From NCBI RefSeq assembly GCF_011008905.1, contig NZ_JAAIVI010000017.1, positions 620,001 to 684,000 of the forward strand: a stretch of DNA of 64,000 nucleotides, given 5' to 3'. The stretch is from Wenzhouxiangella sp. XN201 (GTDB taxonomy: Bacteria; Pseudomonadota; Gammaproteobacteria; Xanthomonadales; Wenzhouxiangellaceae). Both the position numbers and the translations under genes were made by a program. The notes below the pieces were generated by a model that saw only the letters and a program-made list of their open reading frames with translations, was not told where the DNA came from and did not search any database. Shown piece after piece: positions 36,894-47,955 of this stretch (the stretch's first letter is position 1; each line of letters opens with the position of its first letter).

Positions 36894-39494
36894 TCACTCC
36901 GGCGGCGGCTGTTCGAAGCGATCCCCGAATAGCGGTGCGATGCTGAAGGAGTCGCTGAGTGCGCCGTCGATCGTCGGGTTGGCCGATCGGGCCCGTAGCC
37001 GGTAGGTTCCAGGGTCAGGGATCGACAGGTCGGAAAAGATGGCGCGGTGGTTCTGCGTTTCGCGCTCGTTCGTGCCGACAAGGGTGCAGTGCCCGGTGCA
37101 GCCATCCAGTTCGAGCGAGATCCGGATTTCGGGGCCCTGCGCGGTCTGCCCGGCGGCATCGATGGACTCGATCTCGATGGCAGGCAGGGGCTGGCCGGGT
37201 TCACGATCCGCCGGCTGCGTGGCGAAGGCCAGTGTCACGGCCTCTCCTGGTGCGCCCAGATTCAGTCCGGCCAGAGCAAAGTCCTGGCGGGGCGCGGCCG
37301 GCTGCCAGGGGTCGAGTGCGTCGCCAGCGATATTGGCGGCCAGCACTTTGATGACGATTTCGCCACCCTGGTGCTGGTCCGGGGACAGCACCACGCCCTC
37401 CAGGTTGTTCCTGCCGTCCGGAGTGCCTTCGGGTCGGGACAAGCCCGTGGTCGGGTCGATATCGTTGCCATAGTATTCCGTGCCATTGGCGGTGACGACG
37501 AGATCGAGATCGTTGACCCAGGCCGGGGTGGTCCCACCCGTCCCCGGACCCGGTGCATCGGTCCAGGCCAGGCGGATGCTGACCGGCTGGTCGGCGTGGT
37601 GGATGATGTAGCTTCCCTGCCAGGACTGGCCCGTGGCCGTCAGGGTCACGATCTGATCGATGAGCGTGAGATTGGATTCCGGCTGCAGTGCCCGGGAGGC
37701 GTTCAACCGACCCCAACCCTGCTTGCGGTCGGGCCGGTGGTCCAGGACGTTGCCGTTGGCGTCGAGTTGTCCCGCGAGATCCCTCGCGGTCGCGCTCAAA
37801 ACCGCGCGGCTCAGGGCCGGACTGGGTAATGTGCCGAACTGATCCCTGTGCTGCTCGAAGAACAATGCGGTGGCCCCTGCCACCACCGGCGCTGCCATTG
37901 ATGTGCCGCATAGCAAGCCGTGCGCGGTGTCGCTTCCCGAAGTCGTTGAATCCGTGTAACAACCCGGTGCGACCAACTGCGGCACCTGCCGGCCGTCGCA
38001 TGCCGGGCCATGGGCACTGTTGGCGGAGATATCGAAAATTTCGCGCTTGGAACTCTGCAATGCAGTCGAGCCGACCGACAGCAGGTTCTTGGCCTCGTCC
38101 GGCGCGCCCAGCGAGGATGGCGAACACTCGCCGTCGCCTCGATCGCCATTACCGTTCATGATAGCCCAGACCGCCAGAATGGGCTGGGCGCCGGGGGCAT
38201 CCGGATCGGCATCGCGGGTGATCATGTCGACGTGGCGGGTGGGAATGTCATAGCCACGCGGCGTCCCGGCCGGGCCCCAGGAGTTGTTGGAGATGACTGC
38301 GCCGCTGAGCGCCGATTCATGAAAGATCGTAAGCATGCCGTTGGGAACCATTGAACCCTCACCGTCCGGGCCGCCATCGAGAAAATCCGGATAGCGCTGC
38401 TCAATCAGCCTGGCTTCGGGCGCCATGCCGAGGCCGCGCAGAAAGCCTTCTCCATCGACGATCCCGGTTAGGCCGGAACCGGCGATGGCGCCAGCGACGT
38501 GCGTGCCGTGGAAGTCGTTGGCCGAGGTGCAGGAAGTCAGTTCTTCGCCGGTGCTCACGCAATCGCGGAAGCGGCTGTCGAAGTCGACGTGGCTGCGGAG
38601 AATGCCGCCGTCGACCACGCTGACGATGATGTCCTCGCCGCTCAGCTCGGTACCGTTCAGCCACTCGGAGTAGCCGGGGACGACCTGATCGCCGCTGATC
38701 CCCCCGACCACAGACTGATTGCTCATTTCGCCACGGGGGCCGCCGTCGTCGGCGATCTGCTGCAGGGCCAGAATCCCCGGAATGGCCGCCAGTTGGGCAA
38801 ACATTTCCGGCTCGGCCTCGAGGTGAAGCTGATCGAGCTGCAGGCCGCTGCTGCGGACGGTTCGAACCGTGACGCCCAGGGCTTCCAGCGCGGCGATGGT
38901 TTCGAAACGTTGGGCTGCGTAGATCAGCGCCATGGCATTGGTATGGGCGTCGGGCCTGTGGCGATCGCGTCCGGGCACCCGCATGATCGGCGGCAGACGA
39001 GCGCCGAATCGCACGAACGACAGATCCCGGGCCCGGGCTGCTTCGGTCGGGCTGCCCCAGACAATGTAGCTCAGCGGTGCGCGATACTGGACCGGATCGA
39101 GGCCGATTTCCCGCAGAGCCTCGAGCCATTCCGGCTTCACCGGCCCGCGAAACTGGACCAGGTGAAAGTCCGCAGCTGCGTCCCGCCGGGACGCCATCCA
39201 CTCGGGTTCGAATGCCGGAAATCCGCCGGCCGGATCGAAATGAATGCCGTCGATCTCATAGTCGAAGGGACGCTCGAAAGCCTGCACCCGACCAGGCAAT
39301 CGGGCCCTGGCTGCCGCCTGTTCGGGCAGCCAGATGAAGCTGCCGTAATCGATGGCTTCGGCCGGCAGGCTGGTTCTTGCGCCGCTTTCAGGTGCATCAA
39401 TGCGCAACCAGCGCTCATCGGCCTGGGCCGGCTCGAACAGGCACAGGCATAACAAGGCTGCCGTCCAAATGACGGATTTTCTCAATTCGATCAA
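36894..39494 (-). CDS. Secreted subtilisin-like serine protease (S8)
   Basis: The 866-aa protein has a signal peptide (1-25), a ~250-residue propeptide-like region, and a subtilase domain (about 285-610) with Asp295 (VVDGGI), His329 (NDFHGTHVAG), oxyanion Asn (SNNSWG, about 404) and Ser532 (GTSMAAP). A beta-sandwich region of the proprotein-convertase P-domain kind follows (about 610-740). The last residues, APLFGDRFEQPPPE, resemble the short FxDxFE tails seen on many secreted proteins of xanthomonads. It faces the aldehyde dehydrogenase gene tail to tail. Confidence 0.9.
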   Translation of the reverse strand: MIELRKSVIWTAALLCLCLFEPAQADERWLRIDAPESGARTSLPAEAIDYGSFIWLPEQAAARARLPGRVQAFERPFDYEIDGIHFDPAGGFPAFEPEWMASRRDAAADFHLVQFRGPVKPEWLEALREIGLDPVQYRAPLSYIVWGSPTEAARARDLSFVRFGARLPPIMRVPGRDRHRPDAHTNAMALIYAAQRFETIAALEALGVTVRTVRSSGLQLDQLHLEAEPEMFAQLAAIPGILALQQIADDGGPRGEMSNQSVVGGISGDQVVPGYSEWLNGTELSGEDIIVSVVDGGILRSHVDFDSRFRDCVSTGEELTSCTSANDFHGTHVAGAIAGSGLTGIVDGEGFLRGLGMAPEARLIEQRYPDFLDGGPDGEGSMVPNGMLTIFHESALSGAVISNNSWGPAGTPRGYDIPTRHVDMITRDADPDAPGAQPILAVWAIMNGNGDRGDGECSPSSLGAPDEAKNLLSVGSTALQSSKREIFDISANSAHGPACDGRQVPQLVAPGCYTDSTTSGSDTAHGLLCGTSMAAPVVAGATALFFEQHRDQFGTLPSPALSRAVLSATARDLAGQLDANGNVLDHRPDRKQGWGRLNASRALQPESNLTLIDQIVTLTATGQSWQGSYIIHHADQPVSIRLAWTDAPGPGTGGTTPAWVNDLDLVVTANGTEYYGNDIDPTTGLSRPEGTPDGRNNLEGVVLSPDQHQGGEIVIKVLAANIAGDALDPWQPAAPRQDFALAGLNLGAPGEAVTLAFATQPADREPGQPLPAIEIESIDAAGQTAQGPEIRISLELDGCTGHCTLVGTNERETQNHRAIFSDLSIPDPGTYRLRARSANPTIDGALSDSFSIAPLFGDRFEQPPPE

Positions 39495-39558
39495 GATGAT
39501 GCCCCAGGGCCGGATTCGGTTTTTCGCCCAGTTTAGGGATTTTGTGCGCCGGCCGCCA

Positions 39559-39588
39559 CTTGATTCTTTGCGGGTTCAACCCAACCCT
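39559..39588 (+). promoter_or_regulatory. Possible sigma-32 heat-shock promoter for clpB
   Basis: CTTGAT (39559-39564) and CCCAACCC (39580-39587) are separated by 15 nt, close to the CTTGAA-N13-15-CCCCAT pattern of heat-shock promoters. It lies about 40 nt before the clpB ATG. The -10 match is imperfect. Confidence 0.4.
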
Positions 39589-39626
39589 GTGGATAAGTCG
39601 AATATCTGCAAGGGAGTCAGCCTGTT

Positions 39627-42230
<2,604 letters not shown>

Positions 42231-42319
42231 TGGTCGGCGTTCGCTGCCGCTGGGTTGTGCGTTGCTGCCGCTTGAGTTGTCGGCGCTAGATTGATTGATT
42301 CCACCGGTGGCTGTGGGAG

Positions 42320-42852
42320 CCTCGACAAGTCAAAGGCGATTTCGCCCGGCTTGCTTCGCAAGCTCTTTGGGCGAGTTCCTTTTGTCAGTCGCGACAAAAG
42401 GAACCAAAAGCGCTCTTAAAGACGCGGTTGTGCCGCAGGATCAGAGGTCTCTGTGGCTTAACGGAGATACCGTTCGTGCCTTCGCTAATGCTCGGTCGTG
42501 AAACATGGCGTGTTCGATAAAGCCCTGGCGTAGCCCGCACCCAGACAGCACGACCTCGATCGAGGCCGGCTTCGATAAAGGGTGGCACAGACCTCCGAGG
42601 TAAGGCGCCACTCAAAGTCGCAGTGCCAGATGCGGGCCGCGCCAGGCGTTATCGCAAGCCAGCATGTTCGGCAGCCGGGCCCGAGCAAAGCCCCAGTCAC
42701 AGTCCGTGAAGCCAGTTTGCTCAGGGGTTCCTGAGACGTAACCGTCATCTTTTAAGCGCATTTTTTGGGTACCTTTTTTGCGCGACAAAAAAGTACCTCG
42801 CCGCAAGAGCGCGCGAAGCGCGCCGGGCGAAATCGCCTTTGACTTGTCGAGG
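42320..42852 (+). mobile_element. ~533-bp non-coding TIR element, copy B
   Basis: It is bounded by perfect 30-bp terminal inverted repeats at 42320-42349 and 42823-42852 (CCTCGACAAGTC..TTTCGCCCGG and its reverse complement). Next to each end is a hairpin, TTCCTTTTGTC..GACAAAAGGAA near 42378-42403 and GTACCTTTTTTG..CAAAAAAGTAC near 42768-42797. The interior matches copy A (12737-13267) in inverted orientation. There is no transposase. The whole gap 42231-42914 is this element plus shared flank. Confidence 0.8.
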
Positions 42853-42914
42853 CCACCGACATGCCGGTAGCAATTAACTTCCTAGCGATAGAGAAGCAAA
42901 GAACAACCCTACAC

Positions 42915-44081
42915 CTAGTGTGCCGACTTCAAGGCGTGCAGTTTGGCGTTGTAGAGACGCTCATACCGATTGGCCCGCGTGTATTGCAGGGCCGTTGCAA
43001 GCGACTTGCGGGCGCTTTCGTCATCGCCCTTCTGGGCGTGGATGACGGCCATGCCCCAGTGCGCTTCGTGCAGATAGGGCATCTGGTCGAGGATGGACTC
43101 ATAGATATTCCTGGCACGAGAGAGGAATCCTTCCTCGGTTAGTTGACGAGCCAGCAGTATCCGTGGATAGGGATTGTGGTCGGGAAGGTCTGCCAGCCGC
43201 TCCAGCAGTGCCCGGGCTTCGATGTGACGATCCTGGCTTTCGATCATCGCGTAAAGGTTGTGCAACAGGTTGATATCGTCTGGATGGTGCTCCAGGCCAT
43301 AGCGGAAAAGCGCCTCGGCGGTCGTTTCGTCGCCGGCACGGCGATGAAGGATTGCCAGCAGGTTGAGTACCGACGCATTGTCCGGGCTGATCGATTTCGC
43401 CCGTTGGGCCAACCAGAATGCTTCGTTGGTTTTGCCGTCGAGTATCCGCTCCGCGGCGAGATTGCGATAGAACATGGCCAGGAAATCCTGGTTCGAAACG
43501 GGTGAGCTGGGCACCCGTTTGCGCTCCGGAAAGTAGTCGATGATGGCCCGGCGGCCTGCTCGCAGTTCGGGATCGTCCCCGGATTCGGAGCTGGATGGGT
43601 AGACGCGGGTACGAACATGGTCGCTGACCAGAACCAGGTCGCCCTCGCGTTCGAAAACGGGCGGCGTGCGCATCAACTGGAAGTCGTACTCCAGCCCGAG
43701 ATGTCGGGTATAGGCACTGGTGATGACAGCCAGGGACATGCAGTTGCCCTGTTGGTCCTGCAATGCCTGTGATGCGGTCAGTGTCCGCCCCTGGTAATCG
43801 AAGTCCGACAAGTGTTCGTGGATGAAGCGGGCGAGTTGCCAGTGGCGTTCTGTTTCATCATCGAAGCGGGCCAGGAATGCATTGAGTTTCTGGATCTGGA
43901 ACTCCGATAGTTCGAAGATTTCCGCTTCATCCGGGATGTGGGCCGGTGGACCAAACAGGTCGAGATTGAGGGGTGGCGCCTGGACAGGCTGAGGTGGCGC
44001 CTTGGGGGTTGACGTTGCGCAGCCGCCAAGCATGGTTGCCAGTAAACTGATCACCAACAGGAATCCCGGTCTTTTCGTCAT
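42915..44081 (-). CDS. TPR lipoprotein with transglutaminase-like domain
   Basis: The 388-aa protein has a lipoprotein signal (ATMLGGC, Cys21). A transglutaminase/SirB1-like domain (about 55-180) follows, with a probable catalytic Cys114 in DQQGNCMSLAVITSAY and His155 in SDHVRTRVYP. Then comes a run of TPR repeats (about 205-385, AFWLAQRAKSISPDNASVLNLLAILHRRAGDETTAEALFRYGLEHHPDD). The domain mix suggests a periplasmic scaffold or peptidase-like protein. The function is not known. It is a single gene beside the TIR element. Confidence 0.78.
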   Translation of the reverse strand: MTKRPGFLLVISLLATMLGGCATSTPKAPPQPVQAPPLNLDLFGPPAHIPDEAEIFELSEFQIQKLNAFLARFDDETERHWQLARFIHEHLSDFDYQGRTLTASQALQDQQGNCMSLAVITSAYTRHLGLEYDFQLMRTPPVFEREGDLVLVSDHVRTRVYPSSSESGDDPELRAGRRAIIDYFPERKRVPSSPVSNQDFLAMFYRNLAAERILDGKTNEAFWLAQRAKSISPDNASVLNLLAILHRRAGDETTAEALFRYGLEHHPDDINLLHNLYAMIESQDRHIEARALLERLADLPDHNPYPRILLARQLTEEGFLSRARNIYESILDQMPYLHEAHWGMAVIHAQKGDDESARKSLATALQYTRANRYERLYNAKLHALKSAH

Positions 44082-44202
44082 TATCCTGGCTGGGCCTTGG
44101 ATTGCATTTCCTTGAGTTTAGCCCTGGCGGATGTCTCCAACAACCGTCGTCCGGCTTGCCTGCATGATCGAAGGCGGACGCGGCTCGAATACAATGCCGT
44201 TG

Positions 44203-44988
44203 ATGTGCCTGATTGCTTTTGATTTCCGTCCCGGGAACCGTCGTCACCTGTTGCTGGCGGCCAATCGCGACGAGTTCCATGACCGACCCGCCCGGCCGAT
44301 GGCCTGGTGGGACTGGCCCGACGGTCCGCTGGCTGGGCGCGACGAGCGTGCCGGTGGCACCTGGGTTGCGGTCGCTCGAGACGGCCGCTGGGCGGCAGTC
44401 ACCAATTTCCGCGATCCGGGTGTCGAAGCCGGCACGCGCTCGCGTGGGGAATTGCCCGTACGCTTCCTCGAAGGTGCAGGAGCGCCGGAAGCCTTCGTCC
44501 GTGAAATCGATGCGCGGCGGGCTGAATACGGCCCCTTCAATCTGCTTGCCGGGGATCGGGAAACCCTCTGGTTTTGTTCCTCCCACGCTCGCCCGGCGGC
44601 GGTCTCCCCCGGTGTCCATGCGCTGTCCAACGGCTTGCTCGACGAGCCCTGGCCCAAGACGCGGCGCGCGGCGATCGCCCTGCGCGGGCTGGCATCGACG
44701 GCCTCGATCGACACCGACCGACTCTTCGAACTCATGAATGACCGTGAAGGTGCTCCCGACGCGGACTTGCCGGACACCGGCGTCGGCGCCGACCTGGAAC
44801 GATTCCTGTCTCCGCCGTTCATCGTCGGCGAACGCTACGGCACCCGTTGCACCACCATCCTGTCACTGGGAGTTCAAAACCAAGCTGCCGAACGCGTTTT
44901 CGATTCGTCCGGGCGGATCGTCGGCGAAATGGATTACCGCTACCCCCTGAGTTCGCCCAGCTCCGCGGCCAGTGATTCGGTGTCCTGA
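44203..44988 (+). CDS. NRDE/TANGO2-family protein
   Basis: The 261-aa protein begins MCLIAFDF with the conserved Cys2 and carries the name-giving motif AANRDEFHDRPARPM, then LAGRDERAGGTWVAV and NGLLDEPWPK. The fold is N-terminal nucleophile-like; the biochemical role of bacterial members is unsettled. ATG 44203 is chosen because Cys2 follows it. Its last 49 nt overlap the 3' end of the convergent kinase gene. Confidence 0.88.
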   Translation: MCLIAFDFRPGNRRHLLLAANRDEFHDRPARPMAWWDWPDGPLAGRDERAGGTWVAVARDGRWAAVTNFRDPGVEAGTRSRGELPVRFLEGAGAPEAFVREIDARRAEYGPFNLLAGDRETLWFCSSHARPAAVSPGVHALSNGLLDEPWPKTRRAAIALRGLASTASIDTDRLFELMNDREGAPDADLPDTGVGADLERFLSPPFIVGERYGTRCTTILSLGVQNQAAERVFDSSGRIVGEMDYRYPLSSPSSAASDSVS

Positions 44989-47015
44989 TAGCGATCCTCC
45001 GGTGCGAAGGCCAGGCAGCGCAGGATGATCGCCTCGAGCTCCTCGGGGATCGCGGACCAGTACTTGGAAGGCGGCACGGGGGGATGGTGGAGCCGGGCGA
45101 CGGCCACTTCCATCGAGCTCTCGCCGGAGAACGGCATGCCGCCGGTAAACAGTTCCTCGAGCACGACGCCTAGTGAGTAGATGTCGGTGCGCACGTCGGG
45201 TTGGCCGCCCTGAATCTGTTCCGGAGCCATGTAGTGAGGGGTTCCACTGAGATTGTCGTTGGTGGAAGCGCCCTGCGACCGGGCGGGGCGCGAAATCCCG
45301 AAATCCATGAGTTTCGCGTTGCCGCGGTGTTCGAGCATGACATTGCCGGGTTTGATGTCGCGGTGGAGGACACCCACTTCGTGCACCGCCTGAAGCCCCG
45401 CGCACAACTGGCGGGCGATGCGCAAGGCCGCCCCGTAGGGCAGTTTGCCGCGGCGGTCGAGCAGTTCCCTGAGGGTCATGCCACTGACGTACTCCATCGA
45501 CAGGTACGGCGCATCGCCGGCCTCGCCGAAATCGTAGGTGCGCAACACGTTGGGATGGGTGATGCGGCGCGCCAGCTTGAGTTCGCTCTTGAGTCGTTCC
45601 AGGCTTTGCTGATCGACGCTGCCGGGCTTGAGCATCTTGATCGCCACGATTTCGTCGAGCTTCTGATCGTAGGCCTTGAACACGACGCCCATCGCGCCCT
45701 GTCCCAGTTCGGAGAGCAATTCGTAGCGCTCACCGAGGTGGCGTTTCAGGTCGCCCGATGGCGAGGCGGAACGAGTGGGTTCCTCCATCGGTTCGGTGGC
45801 GTGTCCTTCCGGCTGTTCGACCGGCTCGGTGGGATGCTCACGATGTCCGTCCAGCGGCGCGTGACGCGCCATGTCGGCCATGTAGTCCTCCATGTCCCGC
45901 TTCTCACGCAGACTGCTCAGCAGGCTGTCAAAGGATCGCGACAGCCGGCCGATCTCGTCGCTGCCTTCGGTAGCGACCTTGTGTCGATAGTTGCCGTCTA
46001 CAGCGGCCTCGGCCGCCGTGGTGAGCCGCCTTACGGGCTGAAGGATGCGCTGCGAGATGACGTAGGACAGAATCAGCGCAACGACGATCGCGACCACGCC
46101 GGTAACCAGTCCCACGATCGGGATGTTCTGGTAGGCCGCCAGTTCGCGATCGAGTGACGTCAGCGCGACGGTGGTGCCGAAAGCGTCGCCGTGGGCATCG
46201 ATCAGCGGGGACAACTGCATTAGCCAGCGGTCACCGGCCAGGTCGAGCCGGAAGGTTCGTCCGGACTCTGACGGGGCCAGCAATGCCTCGCCCAGTTCGT
46301 CGGTGGCCTCGATCTCGGCAAGCAGGCGGTCGGTGGCCGGGACGTCGAGCGTGGTCGCAACCACGCGCATACGCTCGCCGGCCGTCAGATAAGCCACGTC
46401 GGCGCCGCTGACCCGTTTGACGTCGTTGGCCAGGGAATTGTCGAGCGCCAGCCCGGTGATCAGGAACCCGGCTACCGTACGTCCGCGCGCAATCGGCGTG
46501 ACGGACGCCTGGAACAGCGCGTCGCCGCTGGTCCACAGGCCGCTGACCGGTCCCAGTTCCTCGCGCCCGCGGGCGACCAGGGGGTCGCTCGACAGATCGA
46601 CCGCCAGCGCCTGCGGCCGATCGGTCCGCGCCACGACGTTGCCGTCCGGGTCGAGCACCAGGGCGATATCGAGACCGAACTCGTTGCGCTTGGTCTGGAG
46701 CAGGTCGGCCACCGAGCGGGCAGCGAGGTCGGGATCGTCGGCGTTGACGGCTTCGTCGACATAGCTGCCGAAGTAGGGGTCGGACGAGACCAGTTCGGTC
46801 ACGAGTTCGAGCTGGCGCGCCCTGAACTGACGGAAATAGCGCTGCACCGACTGGCTGTTGGAAAGCGAGGTGTCGACCGCATCGGCAGCGATATCGCGAA
46901 CGACATTGAGCGTGACCACCATCGCACCACCGACGGCCAGCGCCAGCACCAGGCCGAAGGCCAGGAACAGCCTCGCGCCCAACGATAATCCGGATCGTTC
47001 AGCGGTAGGGGTCAC
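44940..47015 (-). CDS. Membrane Ser/Thr protein kinase with Cache-like sensor and HAMP
   Basis: With a GTG start at 47015 the protein is 691 aa: helix 1 (about 12-38), a periplasmic Cache-like domain (40-290, DIALVLDPDGNVVARTD), helix 2 (298-320), HAMP (320-372), a His/Pro/Glu-rich linker, and a Hanks-type kinase (431-691). The kinase has LGQGAMGVVFKAYD, Lys460 (VAIK), Asp553 (HRDIKPGNV), DFG at 571-573 and APE. All catalytic residues are present. The sensor is N-terminal, the reverse of PknB-like kinases. It overlaps the cupredoxin gene by 17 nt. A longer frame to 47105 and a later TTG are alternatives. Confidence 0.88.
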   Translation of the reverse strand: MTPTAERSGLSLGARLFLAFGLVLALAVGGAMVVTLNVVRDIAADAVDTSLSNSQSVQRYFRQFRARQLELVTELVSSDPYFGSYVDEAVNADDPDLAARSVADLLQTKRNEFGLDIALVLDPDGNVVARTDRPQALAVDLSSDPLVARGREELGPVSGLWTSGDALFQASVTPIARGRTVAGFLITGLALDNSLANDVKRVSGADVAYLTAGERMRVVATTLDVPATDRLLAEIEATDELGEALLAPSESGRTFRLDLAGDRWLMQLSPLIDAHGDAFGTTVALTSLDRELAAYQNIPIVGLVTGVVAIVVALILSYVISQRILQPVRRLTTAAEAAVDGNYRHKVATEGSDEIGRLSRSFDSLLSSLREKRDMEDYMADMARHAPLDGHREHPTEPVEQPEGHATEPMEEPTRSASPSGDLKRHLGERYELLSELGQGAMGVVFKAYDQKLDEIVAIKMLKPGSVDQQSLERLKSELKLARRITHPNVLRTYDFGEAGDAPYLSMEYVSGMTLRELLDRRGKLPYGAALRIARQLCAGLQAVHEVGVLHRDIKPGNVMLEHRGNAKLMDFGISRPARSQGASTNDNLSGTPHYMAPEQIQGGQPDVRTDIYSLGVVLEELFTGGMPFSGESSMEVAVARLHHPPVPPSKYWSAIPEELEAIILRCLAFAPEDRYQDTESLAAELGELRG

Positions 47016-47955
47016 GGTCTCGACGATTGTAGGGTTGGCCGGTCTTGTCGCGGTGCGGGGGCAATCTGGGTCTGGTGACCTCCAGCGTCGCCTCGAGCAA
47101 GCCACTTGCGGGCAATTCGATCGGGCGCGACCAGCGATCGCTCTGGCGGTGCCAGATGTGCAGTTCTCCCTTACCCGGCGGCAGGCCTGTCAGCCGGAAG
47201 TTTCCATCGGCGTCGGGTTGCGCGCGCCAGGGCGTGTCGACGACGAGTACATGGGCGTGCATGTCGTGGTGGACGTTACAGTAGATATTGACGACACCGG
47301 GTTGCTCGAAGGAAACGGAGGGCGATTCGCCCGGTCCGTAGACTCCCAGATCGAAATCGTTCTCCGGGGAGACCGAGAACAGATTGTGCAGGATGGGATC
47401 TTCATTCGGAAACCGGACTTCGCTGCCGCGCGAGACCGCCAGCACGGTCGGCGAGAGCGACTTGTCGCGCGTGACAATCTCGAGCGCTTCCGATGACTCG
47501 TCCCCACCGGACATATCGTCGGCGGCCTGCGGGATGAAGTAGACGACGGCCTCGGCGGGGTCGGCATCGCCGCCGACCAGCGTGATGCGGCCCGAGAGCG
47601 TCACTGTCCGATCGTCCACAGCGTCGGCCCGCGGTGTTTCCGTTGCGGGTTCCGGTTGAGCCCCCGGTGCTGGCTCCGGCTCTGGATCGGCCTTTTCTGC
47701 GGCTTGTTCCGCCGGCAGTGATTCCGTTTCTCGGGCGCGCTCGGCCGGCTCGGCTGTCTCGGAGGCTCGCTCGGGTGATTCGCTGGTCTCGCCCGGATCG
47801 GGATCCGTTGGCTCAGGCGGTGTTGGATCTTCGGGCACGGATTGGGCGCTCGAGGCCGGCGCGGGTTCATCGGCTGGTGCCTGCTGCGTGGGCGCCGGTG
47901 CACAGCCGAACAGGATCAGGGCAATCGGAATCAGCGCCGCGGCCAGGCGTGTCAT
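46999..47955 (-). CDS. Cupredoxin-like lipoprotein
   Basis: The 318-aa protein has a lipobox (ILFGC, Cys18), a ~95-residue Pro/Glu/Ala linker (19-113), a carboxypeptidase-regulatory-like strand pattern, and a plastocyanin-like fold. Candidate type-1 copper ligands are His190 (PILHNLF), Cys226, His229 and Met232 (YCNVHHDMHAHV). It also carries FRLTGLPPGKGELHIWH, a CarboxypepD_reg-like segment. It would be lipid-anchored in the periplasm. ATG 47955 gives a 4-nt overlap (ATGA) with the upstream barrel gene. Confidence 0.85.
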   Translation of the reverse strand: MTRLAAALIPIALILFGCAPAPTQQAPADEPAPASSAQSVPEDPTPPEPTDPDPGETSESPERASETAEPAERARETESLPAEQAAEKADPEPEPAPGAQPEPATETPRADAVDDRTVTLSGRITLVGGDADPAEAVVYFIPQAADDMSGGDESSEALEIVTRDKSLSPTVLAVSRGSEVRFPNEDPILHNLFSVSPENDFDLGVYGPGESPSVSFEQPGVVNIYCNVHHDMHAHVLVVDTPWRAQPDADGNFRLTGLPPGKGELHIWHRQSDRWSRPIELPASGLLEATLEVTRPRLPPHRDKTGQPYNRRDRDPYR

